Positions 5,453 through 12,721 of a DNA stretch of 30,819 bases are shown here, in pieces. Source of the DNA: a virus; IMG/VR virus record IMGVR_UViG_3300032085_001675, positions 1 through 30,819 of that record. One strand, written 5' to 3'. Made by a program: the position numbers and the translations under genes. Below the pieces are notes generated by a model that saw only the letters and a program-made list of their open reading frames with translations, was not told where the DNA came from and searched no databases. Each line of letters opens with the position of its first letter. The first letter of the stretch is position 1.

Positions 5453-5509
5453 TCGGGGGCTCCTTCGGGTGATCCGCCCTGGTGGGCGGGGGGATTGCTG
5501 ACACCAGCG

Positions 5510-5538
5510 AACGTAAGGCCACGCCGGACGACCGTCAA
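5510..5538 (-). promoter_or_regulatory. repeated promoter module, copy 6
   Basis: Minus strand: -35 TTGACG (5538-5533), 17-bp spacer, -10 TACGTT (5515-5510), the best -10 of the set, then GTGTCAGC and the Shine-Dalgarno of the gene at 5452. The spacer differs from the other copies. It lies in the divergent gap upstream of the rightward gene at 5565, whose own promoter I could not identify. Confidence 0.75.
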
Positions 5539-5564
5539 CCTCCACCGGACAGGAGTTCGTACCC

Positions 5565-7886
5565 GTGATCCACGACCTGACGACGGAGCGCGTGCCCGTA
5601 GCCGAGCTGCGCACGTTCCACCGGAACCCGCGCCAGGGCGACGTGGCCGCCATCGCGACGAGCCTGCGGGTCAACGGGCAGTACCGGCCCATCGTGGTCA
5701 ACCGCGGCACGCACACCGGCCGCGCGCAGGAGGTCCTCGCCGGGAACCACACCCTGATGGGTGCCCGGGACCTCGGCTGGGACGACATCGCCGTGTCCTA
5801 CGTCGACGTGGACGACGACCAGGCGTCCCGCATCGTCGCCGCGGACAACCGCACCGCGGACCTCGGCGGCTACGACGACCGGCTCCTCGCCGAGCTCCTC
5901 GGGGACCTCGACGATCTCGACGGCACCGGCTACGACGCCGGGGACCTCGACGAGATCCTCGCCCGCCTGCAGGACGACCCCGATGGCGAGCCCGGCGGCG
6001 ACGGAGACGACGACGATGACGATGACGAGCAGGACCGGCCGTCGCTCGCGGACCGCTTCCTCGTCCCGCCGTTCGACGTCCTGGATGCCCGGCAGGGCTG
6101 GTGGCGGCAGCGCAAGCGCGCCTGGCTGTCGCTCGGTATCCGCTCCGAGGAGGGGCGGGACGCGCTCTACACCGACGGGGAGCGCACCGGCGACGGCCTG
6201 ATCTTCGGGTCCGCGTCGGGGGCGGACCCGGACTTCTACCGCAAGAAGTCCGCCGTGGAGGCCGCGCTCGGCCGCACCTTCGGCGCCGGGGAGTTCGAGA
6301 CCAGCGAGCACTACGTGCCGCCGTCCTCGGCCGCCGTGCAGACCGGCACGTCCGTGTTCGACCCGGTGCTGTGCGAGCTGGTCTACCGCTGGTTCTCCCC
6401 GCAGGGCGGCACCGTCCTCGACCCCTTCGCCGGGGGCTCCGTGCGCGGCCTGGTCGCCGCGATGCTCGGGCGGGACTACCGCGGCAACGACCTCTCCGAG
6501 ATCCAGGTCGCGGCGAACGCCCAGCAGGCCGAGGTGTTCGCCTCCCGCGACCTCATCGACCCGCAGCGGGTCACCTGGACCCAGGGCGACTCCCGGGAGT
6601 GGGCCCTCGGGCTCGAGCCCGCCTCCGTGGACCTCCTGTTCTCCTGCCCGCCGTACCTGTGGCTGGAGCGCTACGACAAGGACAACGCGGACGACCTGTC
6701 GAACATGAGCGCGGAGGACTTCGAGCACGCCTACACCGACGTGCTCGCCCGCTCCGCGGCAGCGCTCCGCGAGGACCGCTACGCCGTCCTCGTCGTCGGC
6801 GACGTGCGCGACTCCAAGGGCCGCCTGCACGACTTCCGGGGGATGACGATCCGAGCCGCGCACGCCGCCGGACTCACCCTCCACAACGGCGCCGTCCTGA
6901 TCACCCCCGTCGGCAGCCTCGCGATGCGCGGCGGCAGGCAGTTCGAGGCCTCCCGCGTGATGGGCCGGAGCCACCAGGACGTGCTGGTGTTCGTCAAGGG
7001 CGACCGGCGGAAGGCCGCCGACGCCTGCGGCGACGTGACCACCGCGCTCCCGGACGATCTCGCGGCAGCGTTCGAGGACGCGCCCACCGTGGACGGAGAC
7101 GGAGACCTCACCCCCGAGGTCCCGCCGGACTACACCCCCGAGGTGACGCCGGTGGAGACCCACGCCGGGGTGCTCGTGAAGCGTGACGACGCCTGGTCCG
7201 TCGGCGGAGCGTCCGGGGCGAAGGCCCGCACCATGTACCGGCTCGCGTCCGAGCGCGGCTCCCCGGGCATCATCACGGCCGGGGCCCGCCGGTCCCCGCA
7301 GATCGAGCGGGCCGCGCTCACCGCCCAGGCCCTCGGCATCCAGTGCCGGGTGCACGTACCCGCGGGGGCCGACACCGACGAGACCCGCACGTGCGAGCGC
7401 GCCGGGGCGGAGGTCGTCCGCCACCAGGCCGGGCGCCTGTCCGTGCTCAAGGCCCGGTACCGCACCGACGCCGAGCAGCACCCGAAGTGGCTCGCCGTCC
7501 CCTTCGGGATGGCGATGCAGGAGTACCGGGGCGACGTAGCGGCGCAGGCCGAGCACCTGCCCGCCATCGAGGGCCGCCTCGTCGTCCCCTGCGGCTCCGG
7601 CACGACCCTCGTCGGCATCCTGCAGGGCCTCGGCCCGGAGCACGCCGACACCGAGATCCTCGCCGTCCAGATCGGGCACGACCCCACCGGCACCCTCGAC
7701 GAGCTCGCCGACGGCTGGCGGGACCGCGTCACCCTCGTCGAAGCCCCGGAGGCGTTCGACGACGACGCCCCCCGCACCAGGCTCGGCGACCTCCGGCTCG
7801 ACCCCATGTACGAGGCGAAGTGCCTGCCCCACCTCCACGAGGGAGACCTCCTCTGGTGCGTCGGCAGGCGCACCAGCGCCACCTGA
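5565..7886 (+). CDS. ParB-like / DNA methyltransferase / PLP-enzyme fusion
   Basis: 773 residues; GTG at 5565 behind CAGGAG (5550-5555). Residues 1-100 are a ParB/Srx-like domain (VPVAELRTFHRNPR, GNHTLMGARDLG). An Asp-rich linker (about 140-162) follows. Residues 165-500 are a DNA methyltransferase: motif I D286-PFAGGS binds S-adenosylmethionine, and motif IV is S360-CPPY, with Cys where amino-methyltransferases have D, N or S. Residues 530-773 look like a compact fold-type-II PLP enzyme of the ACC deaminase/D-cysteine desulfhydrase type: KRDDAWSVGGASGAK with probable Schiff-base K553, phosphate loop G677-SGTT, and LDPMYEAK at 745-752. The domain calls are seen in sequence; a role in DNA modification or hypermodification is inference. 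It lies between the early block and terminase. I do not see partner kinases or nucleotide enzymes in the window. Confidence 0.85.
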   Translation: MIHDLTTERVPVAELRTFHRNPRQGDVAAIATSLRVNGQYRPIVVNRGTHTGRAQEVLAGNHTLMGARDLGWDDIAVSYVDVDDDQASRIVAADNRTADLGGYDDRLLAELLGDLDDLDGTGYDAGDLDEILARLQDDPDGEPGGDGDDDDDDDEQDRPSLADRFLVPPFDVLDARQGWWRQRKRAWLSLGIRSEEGRDALYTDGERTGDGLIFGSASGADPDFYRKKSAVEAALGRTFGAGEFETSEHYVPPSSAAVQTGTSVFDPVLCELVYRWFSPQGGTVLDPFAGGSVRGLVAAMLGRDYRGNDLSEIQVAANAQQAEVFASRDLIDPQRVTWTQGDSREWALGLEPASVDLLFSCPPYLWLERYDKDNADDLSNMSAEDFEHAYTDVLARSAAALREDRYAVLVVGDVRDSKGRLHDFRGMTIRAAHAAGLTLHNGAVLITPVGSLAMRGGRQFEASRVMGRSHQDVLVFVKGDRRKAADACGDVTTALPDDLAAAFEDAPTVDGDGDLTPEVPPDYTPEVTPVETHAGVLVKRDDAWSVGGASGAKARTMYRLASERGSPGIITAGARRSPQIERAALTAQALGIQCRVHVPAGADTDETRTCERAGAEVVRHQAGRLSVLKARYRTDAEQHPKWLAVPFGMAMQEYRGDVAAQAEHLPAIEGRLVVPCGSGTTLVGILQGLGPEHADTEILAVQIGHDPTGTLDELADGWRDRVTLVEAPEAFDDDAPRTRLGDLRLDPMYEAKCLPHLHEGDLLWCVGRRTSAT

Positions 7887-7945
7887 CCCGCCCGGAGCGG
7901 GAACACGCCGCACCGCCCCGGAGGCACGCGGCACGGAGGTGAACA

Positions 7946-8551
7946 GTGGCCGCACGGCCCACACCACGCACCAAGCGCGGACAGGCCGACACACCGGCCA
8001 CCACCAGCCGAAAGACCACCAAGGCGAAGCCCACCCCGACGGAGGGGGGCGCACGTTCGGGCCCGGGCACGCGCGAGGCTCCGCGGAAGGTCACCGAGTC
8101 GGAGCGCAGGCGGATGCGGGCCCGCGCCGCGGACGGGGCCTCCGTGCGGGACATCGCGCAGGAGTTCGGGCGGTCGACGGCGACGGTGTCCGGGGTGTGC
8201 TCGGACCTCATGGCCGACCGCCGGGAGCGCACCGCGGCAGCGTCGGAGACCCGGTCGGTGGAGGCCGCGGAGAAGCGGCAGAAGCTCCTCGACCGCCTCC
8301 TGGACGCGTCCGGCGGTGCGCTGGCGCGGTGGGCGCGCGTCGGGCACGACGATCACCAGGGCGCGGCGCAGGAGGCCCGCTCACTGTCAGCCGTGATCTC
8401 GGCCTACTCCCGGCTCGATGACCGGCACGCCCGCGCGCAGGGCTCCGGCGGGCAGGCCGAGGTCGATGTGTTCCTGCAGCACCTCGCCGGGGGCGCGGTC
8501 GCGCCGGAGTACCTGCCCGACGAGGGCGACGACGACGGGGTGCCGGAGTGA
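7946..8551 (+). CDS. terS: terminase small subunit
   Basis: 201 residues, GTG at 7946 after GGAGGTGAACA. The N-terminal 45 residues are basic and Thr/Pro-rich, probably disordered. Residues 50-80 form a helix-turn-helix (ESERRRMRARAADGASVRDI, then AQEFGRSTATVSGVCSDL), the DNA-recognition part expected of a small terminase. The rest is helical and ends acidic (DEGDDDGVPE). Its stop overlaps the start of the large terminase (GTGA, 8548-8551). In the family this subunit recognises the packaging site and loads the large subunit. The identity rests mostly on position and HTH. Confidence 0.75.
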   Translation: MAARPTPRTKRGQADTPATTSRKTTKAKPTPTEGGARSGPGTREAPRKVTESERRRMRARAADGASVRDIAQEFGRSTATVSGVCSDLMADRRERTAAASETRSVEAAEKRQKLLDRLLDASGGALARWARVGHDDHQGAAQEARSLSAVISAYSRLDDRHARAQGSGGQAEVDVFLQHLAGGAVAPEYLPDEGDDDGVPE

Positions 8552-9861
8552 TCAAGAAGCTCGCGGGGAAGCAGGCCGCGTCGGTCGCGTACGCCTGCGC
8601 CCGCATCAACCTCTGGGAGGGCTCGGTCCGGTCCTCCAAGACCGTGTCGTCGCTTGTGGCCTGGCTGCAGTTCGTGCGCCAGGCCCCGCGCGGGGACCTC
8701 CTGATGGCGGGGCGCAGCGAGCGCACGCTGCGCCGGAACGTGATCAACCCGCTGGTGGACTGGCTCGGCGAGGCCCGCTGCCGCTACGTCGCCGGAACCG
8801 GCGAGCTATGGCTCCTCGGACGGCGGGTGTACGTCGCCGGAGCCAACGACGAATCCAGCCAGGAGCGCATCCGCGGGCTCACCCTGGTGGGCGCCTACGT
8901 CGACGAGGCCAGCACGGTGCCGGAGTCGTTCTGGACGATGCTGGTGTCCCGCCTGTCGGTGGAGGGCGCCCGCCTGTTCGGGACGACGAACCCGGACGCC
9001 CCCGCGCACTGGCTGAAGAAGCGGTGGCTCGACCGGGCGTCTCTGCACCTGCCCGGGGACGGCCCGGCACGGCTCCGGCCCTGCACCGCGTGCGGCCGGA
9101 AGGCCTGCCCCGTCGGGGACCACGACGACGACGAGCGCCTGGACCTGCACCGCTACAGCTTCCGCCTGCACGACAACCCGCACCTGCCCCGCTCCTACGT
9201 GCGCGCCGTGTCCCGCGAGTACGTCGGCCTCTGGTACCGGCGCTTCATCCTCGGGGAGTGGGTCGTCGCCGAGGGCGCGGTCTACGACATGTTCGACCCC
9301 GCCCGCCACGTCGTCTCCGCGCTGCCGGAGGGGGAGTGGATCGCGCAGGACCTCGGCACCGGCGTCGACTACGGCACCCGGAACCCGTTCGCCGCGGTCC
9401 GGCTCACCCTCACCAACAAGGGGCGGCTCTACGTGCCGGGGGAGTGGGGGCACGACCCCGCCTCGGCGCGGCGCCAGCTCACCGACGCGGACTACTCCCG
9501 CGAGCTACGCCGCTGGCTGGGGAAGCGCCCGCCCGGCTGGGTGTGCGTCGACCCGTCCGCCGCGTCGTTCAAGCTGCAGCTCTACCGCGACGGCGTCCCG
9601 TCGATCACCGACGCGGACAACGCCGTCGTGGACGGCATCCGCACCGTCGCGTCCCTGCTGGGCACCGACCGGCTCGTCCTGCACTCCTCGGCCGCCGGGC
9701 TCCTCGACGAGCTACCCGGCTACTCCTGGGACGACAAGGCAGCCGGGCGTGGGGAGGACCGGCCCGTGAAGGTCGCCGACCACTTCTGCGACGCGCTGCG
9801 CTACGCCGTCGCGACCACCGAACCCCTGTGGCTGCCACACCTGGTGCCAGCCGCGGCGTGA
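8548..9861 (+). CDS. terL: terminase large subunit (packaging ATPase/nuclease)
   Basis: 437 residues, normal for PBSX/Terminase_3-type enzymes. N-terminal ATPase: Walker A G25-SVRSSKT and Walker B YVDEAS with D119-E120, followed by GTTNPDAPAHWL, the usual coupling motif region. The C-terminal half is the RNase H-like nuclease: GVDYGTRNPFAAV with D274, then VCVDPSAASFK and a late SWDDK/VKVADHFCDALRYA segment with the closing acidic residues. It pumps DNA into the prohead and cuts it. A Cys-rich insert (CTACGRKACPVGDHDDDE, around 173-190) between the two domains may bind zinc. GTG start overlaps the terS stop. Confidence 0.93.
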   Translation: MIKKLAGKQAASVAYACARINLWEGSVRSSKTVSSLVAWLQFVRQAPRGDLLMAGRSERTLRRNVINPLVDWLGEARCRYVAGTGELWLLGRRVYVAGANDESSQERIRGLTLVGAYVDEASTVPESFWTMLVSRLSVEGARLFGTTNPDAPAHWLKKRWLDRASLHLPGDGPARLRPCTACGRKACPVGDHDDDERLDLHRYSFRLHDNPHLPRSYVRAVSREYVGLWYRRFILGEWVVAEGAVYDMFDPARHVVSALPEGEWIAQDLGTGVDYGTRNPFAAVRLTLTNKGRLYVPGEWGHDPASARRQLTDADYSRELRRWLGKRPPGWVCVDPSAASFKLQLYRDGVPSITDADNAVVDGIRTVASLLGTDRLVLHSSAAGLLDELPGYSWDDKAAGRGEDRPVKVADHFCDALRYAVATTEPLWLPHLVPAAA

Positions 9862-9886
9862 CCTGCACCCAACCGACAGGAGCACC

Positions 9887-10486
9887 ATGCGTAAGTCCCT
9901 GATGACCCTGCCCGCGACCGCCGCCGCCCTCGCGCTGGCAGCACCGGCAGGCATCGCCTCCGCGCAGGAGGACGAGCAGGAGCAGGGCCTCGGCCAGTCC
10001 GCGAGCGCGCTCTGCGGCGTCGCCGAGCTGACCCTGACCAACGACACCGACGGCGACTACACCTGGCACGCCCGCATCGGCGCGAACTCCGGGGACGGCG
10101 ACATCGCCACGGAGGACTTCACCGTCCCGGCCGGGGAGACCATCACCGTGCCCGTGCGGCTGGACGAGGACTCCTACGGCGGCAGCGCCTTCGTGTCGTT
10201 CGGGACCGTCGAGGGGCCGGAGCGCGATCTCTACCTCGGCTTCGAGGCGATCGCGGTCGACACGGACTGCCAGCCCCCGCAGGAGGACGGCAGCGACGAC
10301 GCCGGGCAGGACGACGGCGACCAGGGCGACGGCGGGCAGGACAACGGCTCCGGCGGCGAGGGCGGCTCCGGTGACGGCGGCCAGGACGACGCCGACAACG
10401 GCGGCGACGGCACCGACCCGGACGCGGTCCGCCCCGGCGGTAGCTACCCCGTCGGCGGCGTCGAGACCGGTGGCGGCCCCGCCTGA
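9887..10486 (+). CDS. secreted protein, candidate sortase substrate
   Basis: 199 residues, ATG at 9887 behind ACAGGAG. The N-terminus MRKSLMTLPATAAALALAAP is a signal peptide with a probable cut after A24-S-A26. Residues 27-125 are a Cys-containing beta-rich domain (AELTLTNDTDGDYTWHARIG, VPAGETITVPVRL). Residues 128-175 are a Gly/Asp/Gln-rich spacer of the kind that lifts domains off the cell wall. The end, YPVGGVETGGGPA, resembles C-terminal motifs of actinobacterial proteins encoded next to class F sortases, but no hydrophobic tail or basic anchor follows. Its stop overlaps the start of the sortase gene. It interrupts the terminase-portal order and looks like cargo. The substrate role is inferred from the pairing. 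Confidence 0.75.
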   Translation: MRKSLMTLPATAAALALAAPAGIASAQEDEQEQGLGQSASALCGVAELTLTNDTDGDYTWHARIGANSGDGDIATEDFTVPAGETITVPVRLDEDSYGGSAFVSFGTVEGPERDLYLGFEAIAVDTDCQPPQEDGSDDAGQDDGDQGDGGQDNGSGGEGGSGDGGQDDADNGGDGTDPDAVRPGGSYPVGGVETGGGPA

Positions 10487-11061
10487 TGATCCGCCGCATC
10501 GCGTGCCTGCTCGCGCTCCTGCTCGCCCTCACGGCGTGCGGGAGCGCGAGCGGTGCCGCACGACAGGATCCCCAGCCCGCGACGCCCGACACGGCGTCCG
10601 CGGCCCCGACCGCGGTGACGATCCCCGCGATCGGCGCACACTCCGACCTCGTCCCGACCGGGATCAACCCGGACGGCACCGTGGAGGTCCCCCCGGACAC
10701 CGAGCCGATGCAGGCGTCCTGGCTGGACCGCTGGCCCCGCCCGGGTGACGCCCCCGGCCCGGCCGTGATCCTCGGCCACGTCGACGGACAGATCGACGGG
10801 CAGCGCGGCCAGCCCGGGATCTTCCACCGCCTGCACGAGCTGCAGGAGGGCGACCGCATCACCGTCGCCCGGGACCGGGCACCGCCCGCCGCCTTCACCG
10901 TCACCGCCGTCGAGCGCGTCTCCAAGGCCGCGTTCCCCGCCGAGCGGGTCTACGACCCCACCGGCGGCGCCGAGCTACGGCTGATCACGTGCGGCGGGGT
11001 GTTCGACCAGGGCGCGGGCTCCTACACCGACAACGTGATCGTCTACGCCGAGCAGGAGTGA
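10486..11061 (+). CDS. class F-type sortase, lipoprotein
   Basis: 191 residues. A short signal peptide ends in a lipobox (L15-T-A-C18), so it is probably lipid-anchored outside the membrane. Sortase hallmarks: AVTIPAIGAHSDLVPTGIN near the start of the fold, catalytic H98 in ILGHVDG, FHRLHELQEGDRI, and catalytic C169 in LITCGG followed by FDQGAGSYTDNVIVYA. This order and the TCGG site fit class F sortases, which cut sorting signals and attach proteins to the wall. The basic residue expected after the Cys (usually Arg in the sortase triad) is not evident: I see no Arg or Lys between C169 and the end. ATG overlaps the stop of the secreted protein, so the two are made together. Confidence 0.85.
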   Translation: MIRRIACLLALLLALTACGSASGAARQDPQPATPDTASAAPTAVTIPAIGAHSDLVPTGINPDGTVEVPPDTEPMQASWLDRWPRPGDAPGPAVILGHVDGQIDGQRGQPGIFHRLHELQEGDRITVARDRAPPAAFTVTAVERVSKAAFPAERVYDPTGGAELRLITCGGVFDQGAGSYTDNVIVYAEQE

Positions 11062-11065
11062 ACCG

Positions 11066-12718
11066 ATGCCGCTGCCCCCCGAGAACGCACCGTGGCCGCC
11101 GCGGGCACACGCGAAGGCCTACCGCGACTTCGACGTGTGGGACGCCTGGTACTCCGGTGACCTCGACCGGCTCTACGACGTCTACGCCCCCGGGCGCGGG
11201 CAGCGCCCGGACGACCGGCGCACCGACCGGCCGGTGTACGACACCCGGGCGCAGCGCTCCGACGGTGTCATCGGCCAGCTCTCCCGCTGGTTCCTCGGGG
11301 CCCCGCCCCGCGCCGGGGAGCGCGTCACGAAGCTCCACATCCCGGCCGCCGCGGACCTCGCGACGACGTGGTCCGACCTGCTGTTCGCGCAGGCCCCCAC
11401 CGTCACCTCGGAGGACCCGGACACCGCGGACCGTCTCGACGAGCTGTTCGACGAGGACGTGTGGGTGCAGCTCCACGAGGCCGCCGCGGTGCAGGGCGCC
11501 CTCGGCGGGGTGTTCGTCACGGTCGGCTTCGACCGGCGCGCGGACGCGACCCGCCCCCTGCTGTTCGTCAACCACCCGGACCATGCGATCCCGCGGTTCG
11601 CGGGGCGGCGGCTCGCGGAGGTCACCTTCCACACGGAGCTGCGCCACGAGGACGGGAAGATCCTCCGGCACCTGGAGCACCACGAGGCGGGCCGGGTGCA
11701 GCACGCGCTCTACCTCGGCACCTCCGAGCACCTCGGCCGGGTCGTGCCGATCACGGAAGCTCCCGAGCTGGAGTACCTGATCGAGGACCTCGACCCGGAG
11801 GACGGGCAGAGCATCCCGACGGGGCTCCCGCGCATCGACACGGTCTACGTGAAGTTCCGGCCGACGAAGCGGTGGCGCCGCGATGCCGCGCTGCGCCGCA
11901 TGGGCGCCTCGCTGTTCGACGGCGTGGAGGGCGCGATGGACGCCCTCGACGAGACCTACAGCTCCTGGATGCGTGACATCCGGCTCGCGAAGGCCCGCCT
12001 CCTGGTGCCCGCCTCCTACCTGGACAACCACGGCCCGGGGCAGGGCGCGTCGTTCGACCAGGACCGGGAGATCTTCACGACGGTCAACAGTCTGTCCAAG
12101 GAGGCCATGACGATCACACCGTCGCAGTTCGCGATCCGCTTCGCCGAGCACCAGGGCACCGCGCAGGAAATCCGGGAGGAGATCGTCACCGGCGCCGGGT
12201 TCTCCGCGCAGACCTTCGGCCTGAAGGGCGAGTCGGCGGCGATGACCGCGGCGGAGTCCTGGGCGCGGGAACGCAAGACCCACTACACCCGCGGCGGCGG
12301 CATCCGGCACTGGACCCTCGGTATCCGGGACCTCGCCGAGCTGATGTTGCTGGTGGACCGGGAGGAGTTCGGCGGGACCGCGCCGGTCGAGGAGGCCCGC
12401 GTGGAGTTCCCGCCCCTGGTGGCTGACCAGCCGAAGGACCGGGCGGAGACCGGTCTCGCGCTGCGCAACGCGAAGGCCGCCTCCACCTACTCGCTGGTGA
12501 AGATCCAGCACCCGGAGTGGGAGGAAGACCAGGTGCGCCGCGAGGTCCTGATGATCGAGCGGATGGAGGCCGCGGAGCTGGACTCCATGCTCGACGACCC
12601 GCTCGACGAGATCGACGCAGCGCTGGCGGCGATGACGAACCGGCAGACCGTCCCCCCGGGCATGGAGGACGACGACGAGGAGGGGGACGTCCCGCCGCCC
12701 CCGCCTCCGGGCCGGTGA
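11066..12718 (+). CDS. portal protein
   Basis: 550 residues, ATG at 11066 after AGGAG. It fits the SPP1 gp6-like portal family in length, position and pattern: an N-terminal RDFDVWDAWYSGDLDRLYDV, a SRWFLGAPP segment, a long acidic-helical core with the LLVPASYLDNHG stretch, the helix ITPSQFAIRFAEHQGTAQEI and FSAQTFGLKGESAAMTAAES, then a C-terminal helical region ending in an Asp/Glu-rich and Pro-rich tail. Twelve copies form the ring through which DNA enters and to which the tail attaches. It lies between the sortase cargo and the minor capsid gene. Confidence 0.92.
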   Translation: MPLPPENAPWPPRAHAKAYRDFDVWDAWYSGDLDRLYDVYAPGRGQRPDDRRTDRPVYDTRAQRSDGVIGQLSRWFLGAPPRAGERVTKLHIPAAADLATTWSDLLFAQAPTVTSEDPDTADRLDELFDEDVWVQLHEAAAVQGALGGVFVTVGFDRRADATRPLLFVNHPDHAIPRFAGRRLAEVTFHTELRHEDGKILRHLEHHEAGRVQHALYLGTSEHLGRVVPITEAPELEYLIEDLDPEDGQSIPTGLPRIDTVYVKFRPTKRWRRDAALRRMGASLFDGVEGAMDALDETYSSWMRDIRLAKARLLVPASYLDNHGPGQGASFDQDREIFTTVNSLSKEAMTITPSQFAIRFAEHQGTAQEIREEIVTGAGFSAQTFGLKGESAAMTAAESWARERKTHYTRGGGIRHWTLGIRDLAELMLLVDREEFGGTAPVEEARVEFPPLVADQPKDRAETGLALRNAKAASTYSLVKIQHPEWEEDQVRREVLMIERMEAAELDSMLDDPLDEIDAALAAMTNRQTVPPGMEDDDEEGDVPPPPPPGR

Positions 12719-12721
12719 CCC

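Larger units (their letters stand above)
2179..5467 (-). repeat. start-associated repeat before eight leftward genes
   Basis: A near-identical element lies directly before eight start codons. On the minus strand it reads CGAAGGAGCCCC(C)G then ATG. Plus-strand positions: 2179-2191, 2528-2540 (variant CAGGAG), 2768-2781, 3138-3151, 3359-3374, 3760-3774, 4267-4280 (variant CAGGAG) and 5453-5467. The GGAG core is the Shine-Dalgarno, but the conserved bases on both sides exceed what ribosome binding needs. It recalls the start-associated sequences known from cluster K mycobacteriophages (GGGATAGGAGCCC), which is an analogy, not proof of relationship. Confidence 0.75.

Noticed and set aside
7887-7945. 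Late promoter before terminase
   Set aside because: Only a 5-bp hairpin-like stretch and no recognisable -35/-10 pair.
5535-8054. 839-residue open frame on the minus strand opposite the ParB/methyltransferase gene
   Set aside because: Composition typical of the antisense of high-GC genes (runs of Val, Gly, Ala, Arg), no ribosome site, and it covers a gene with clear domains.
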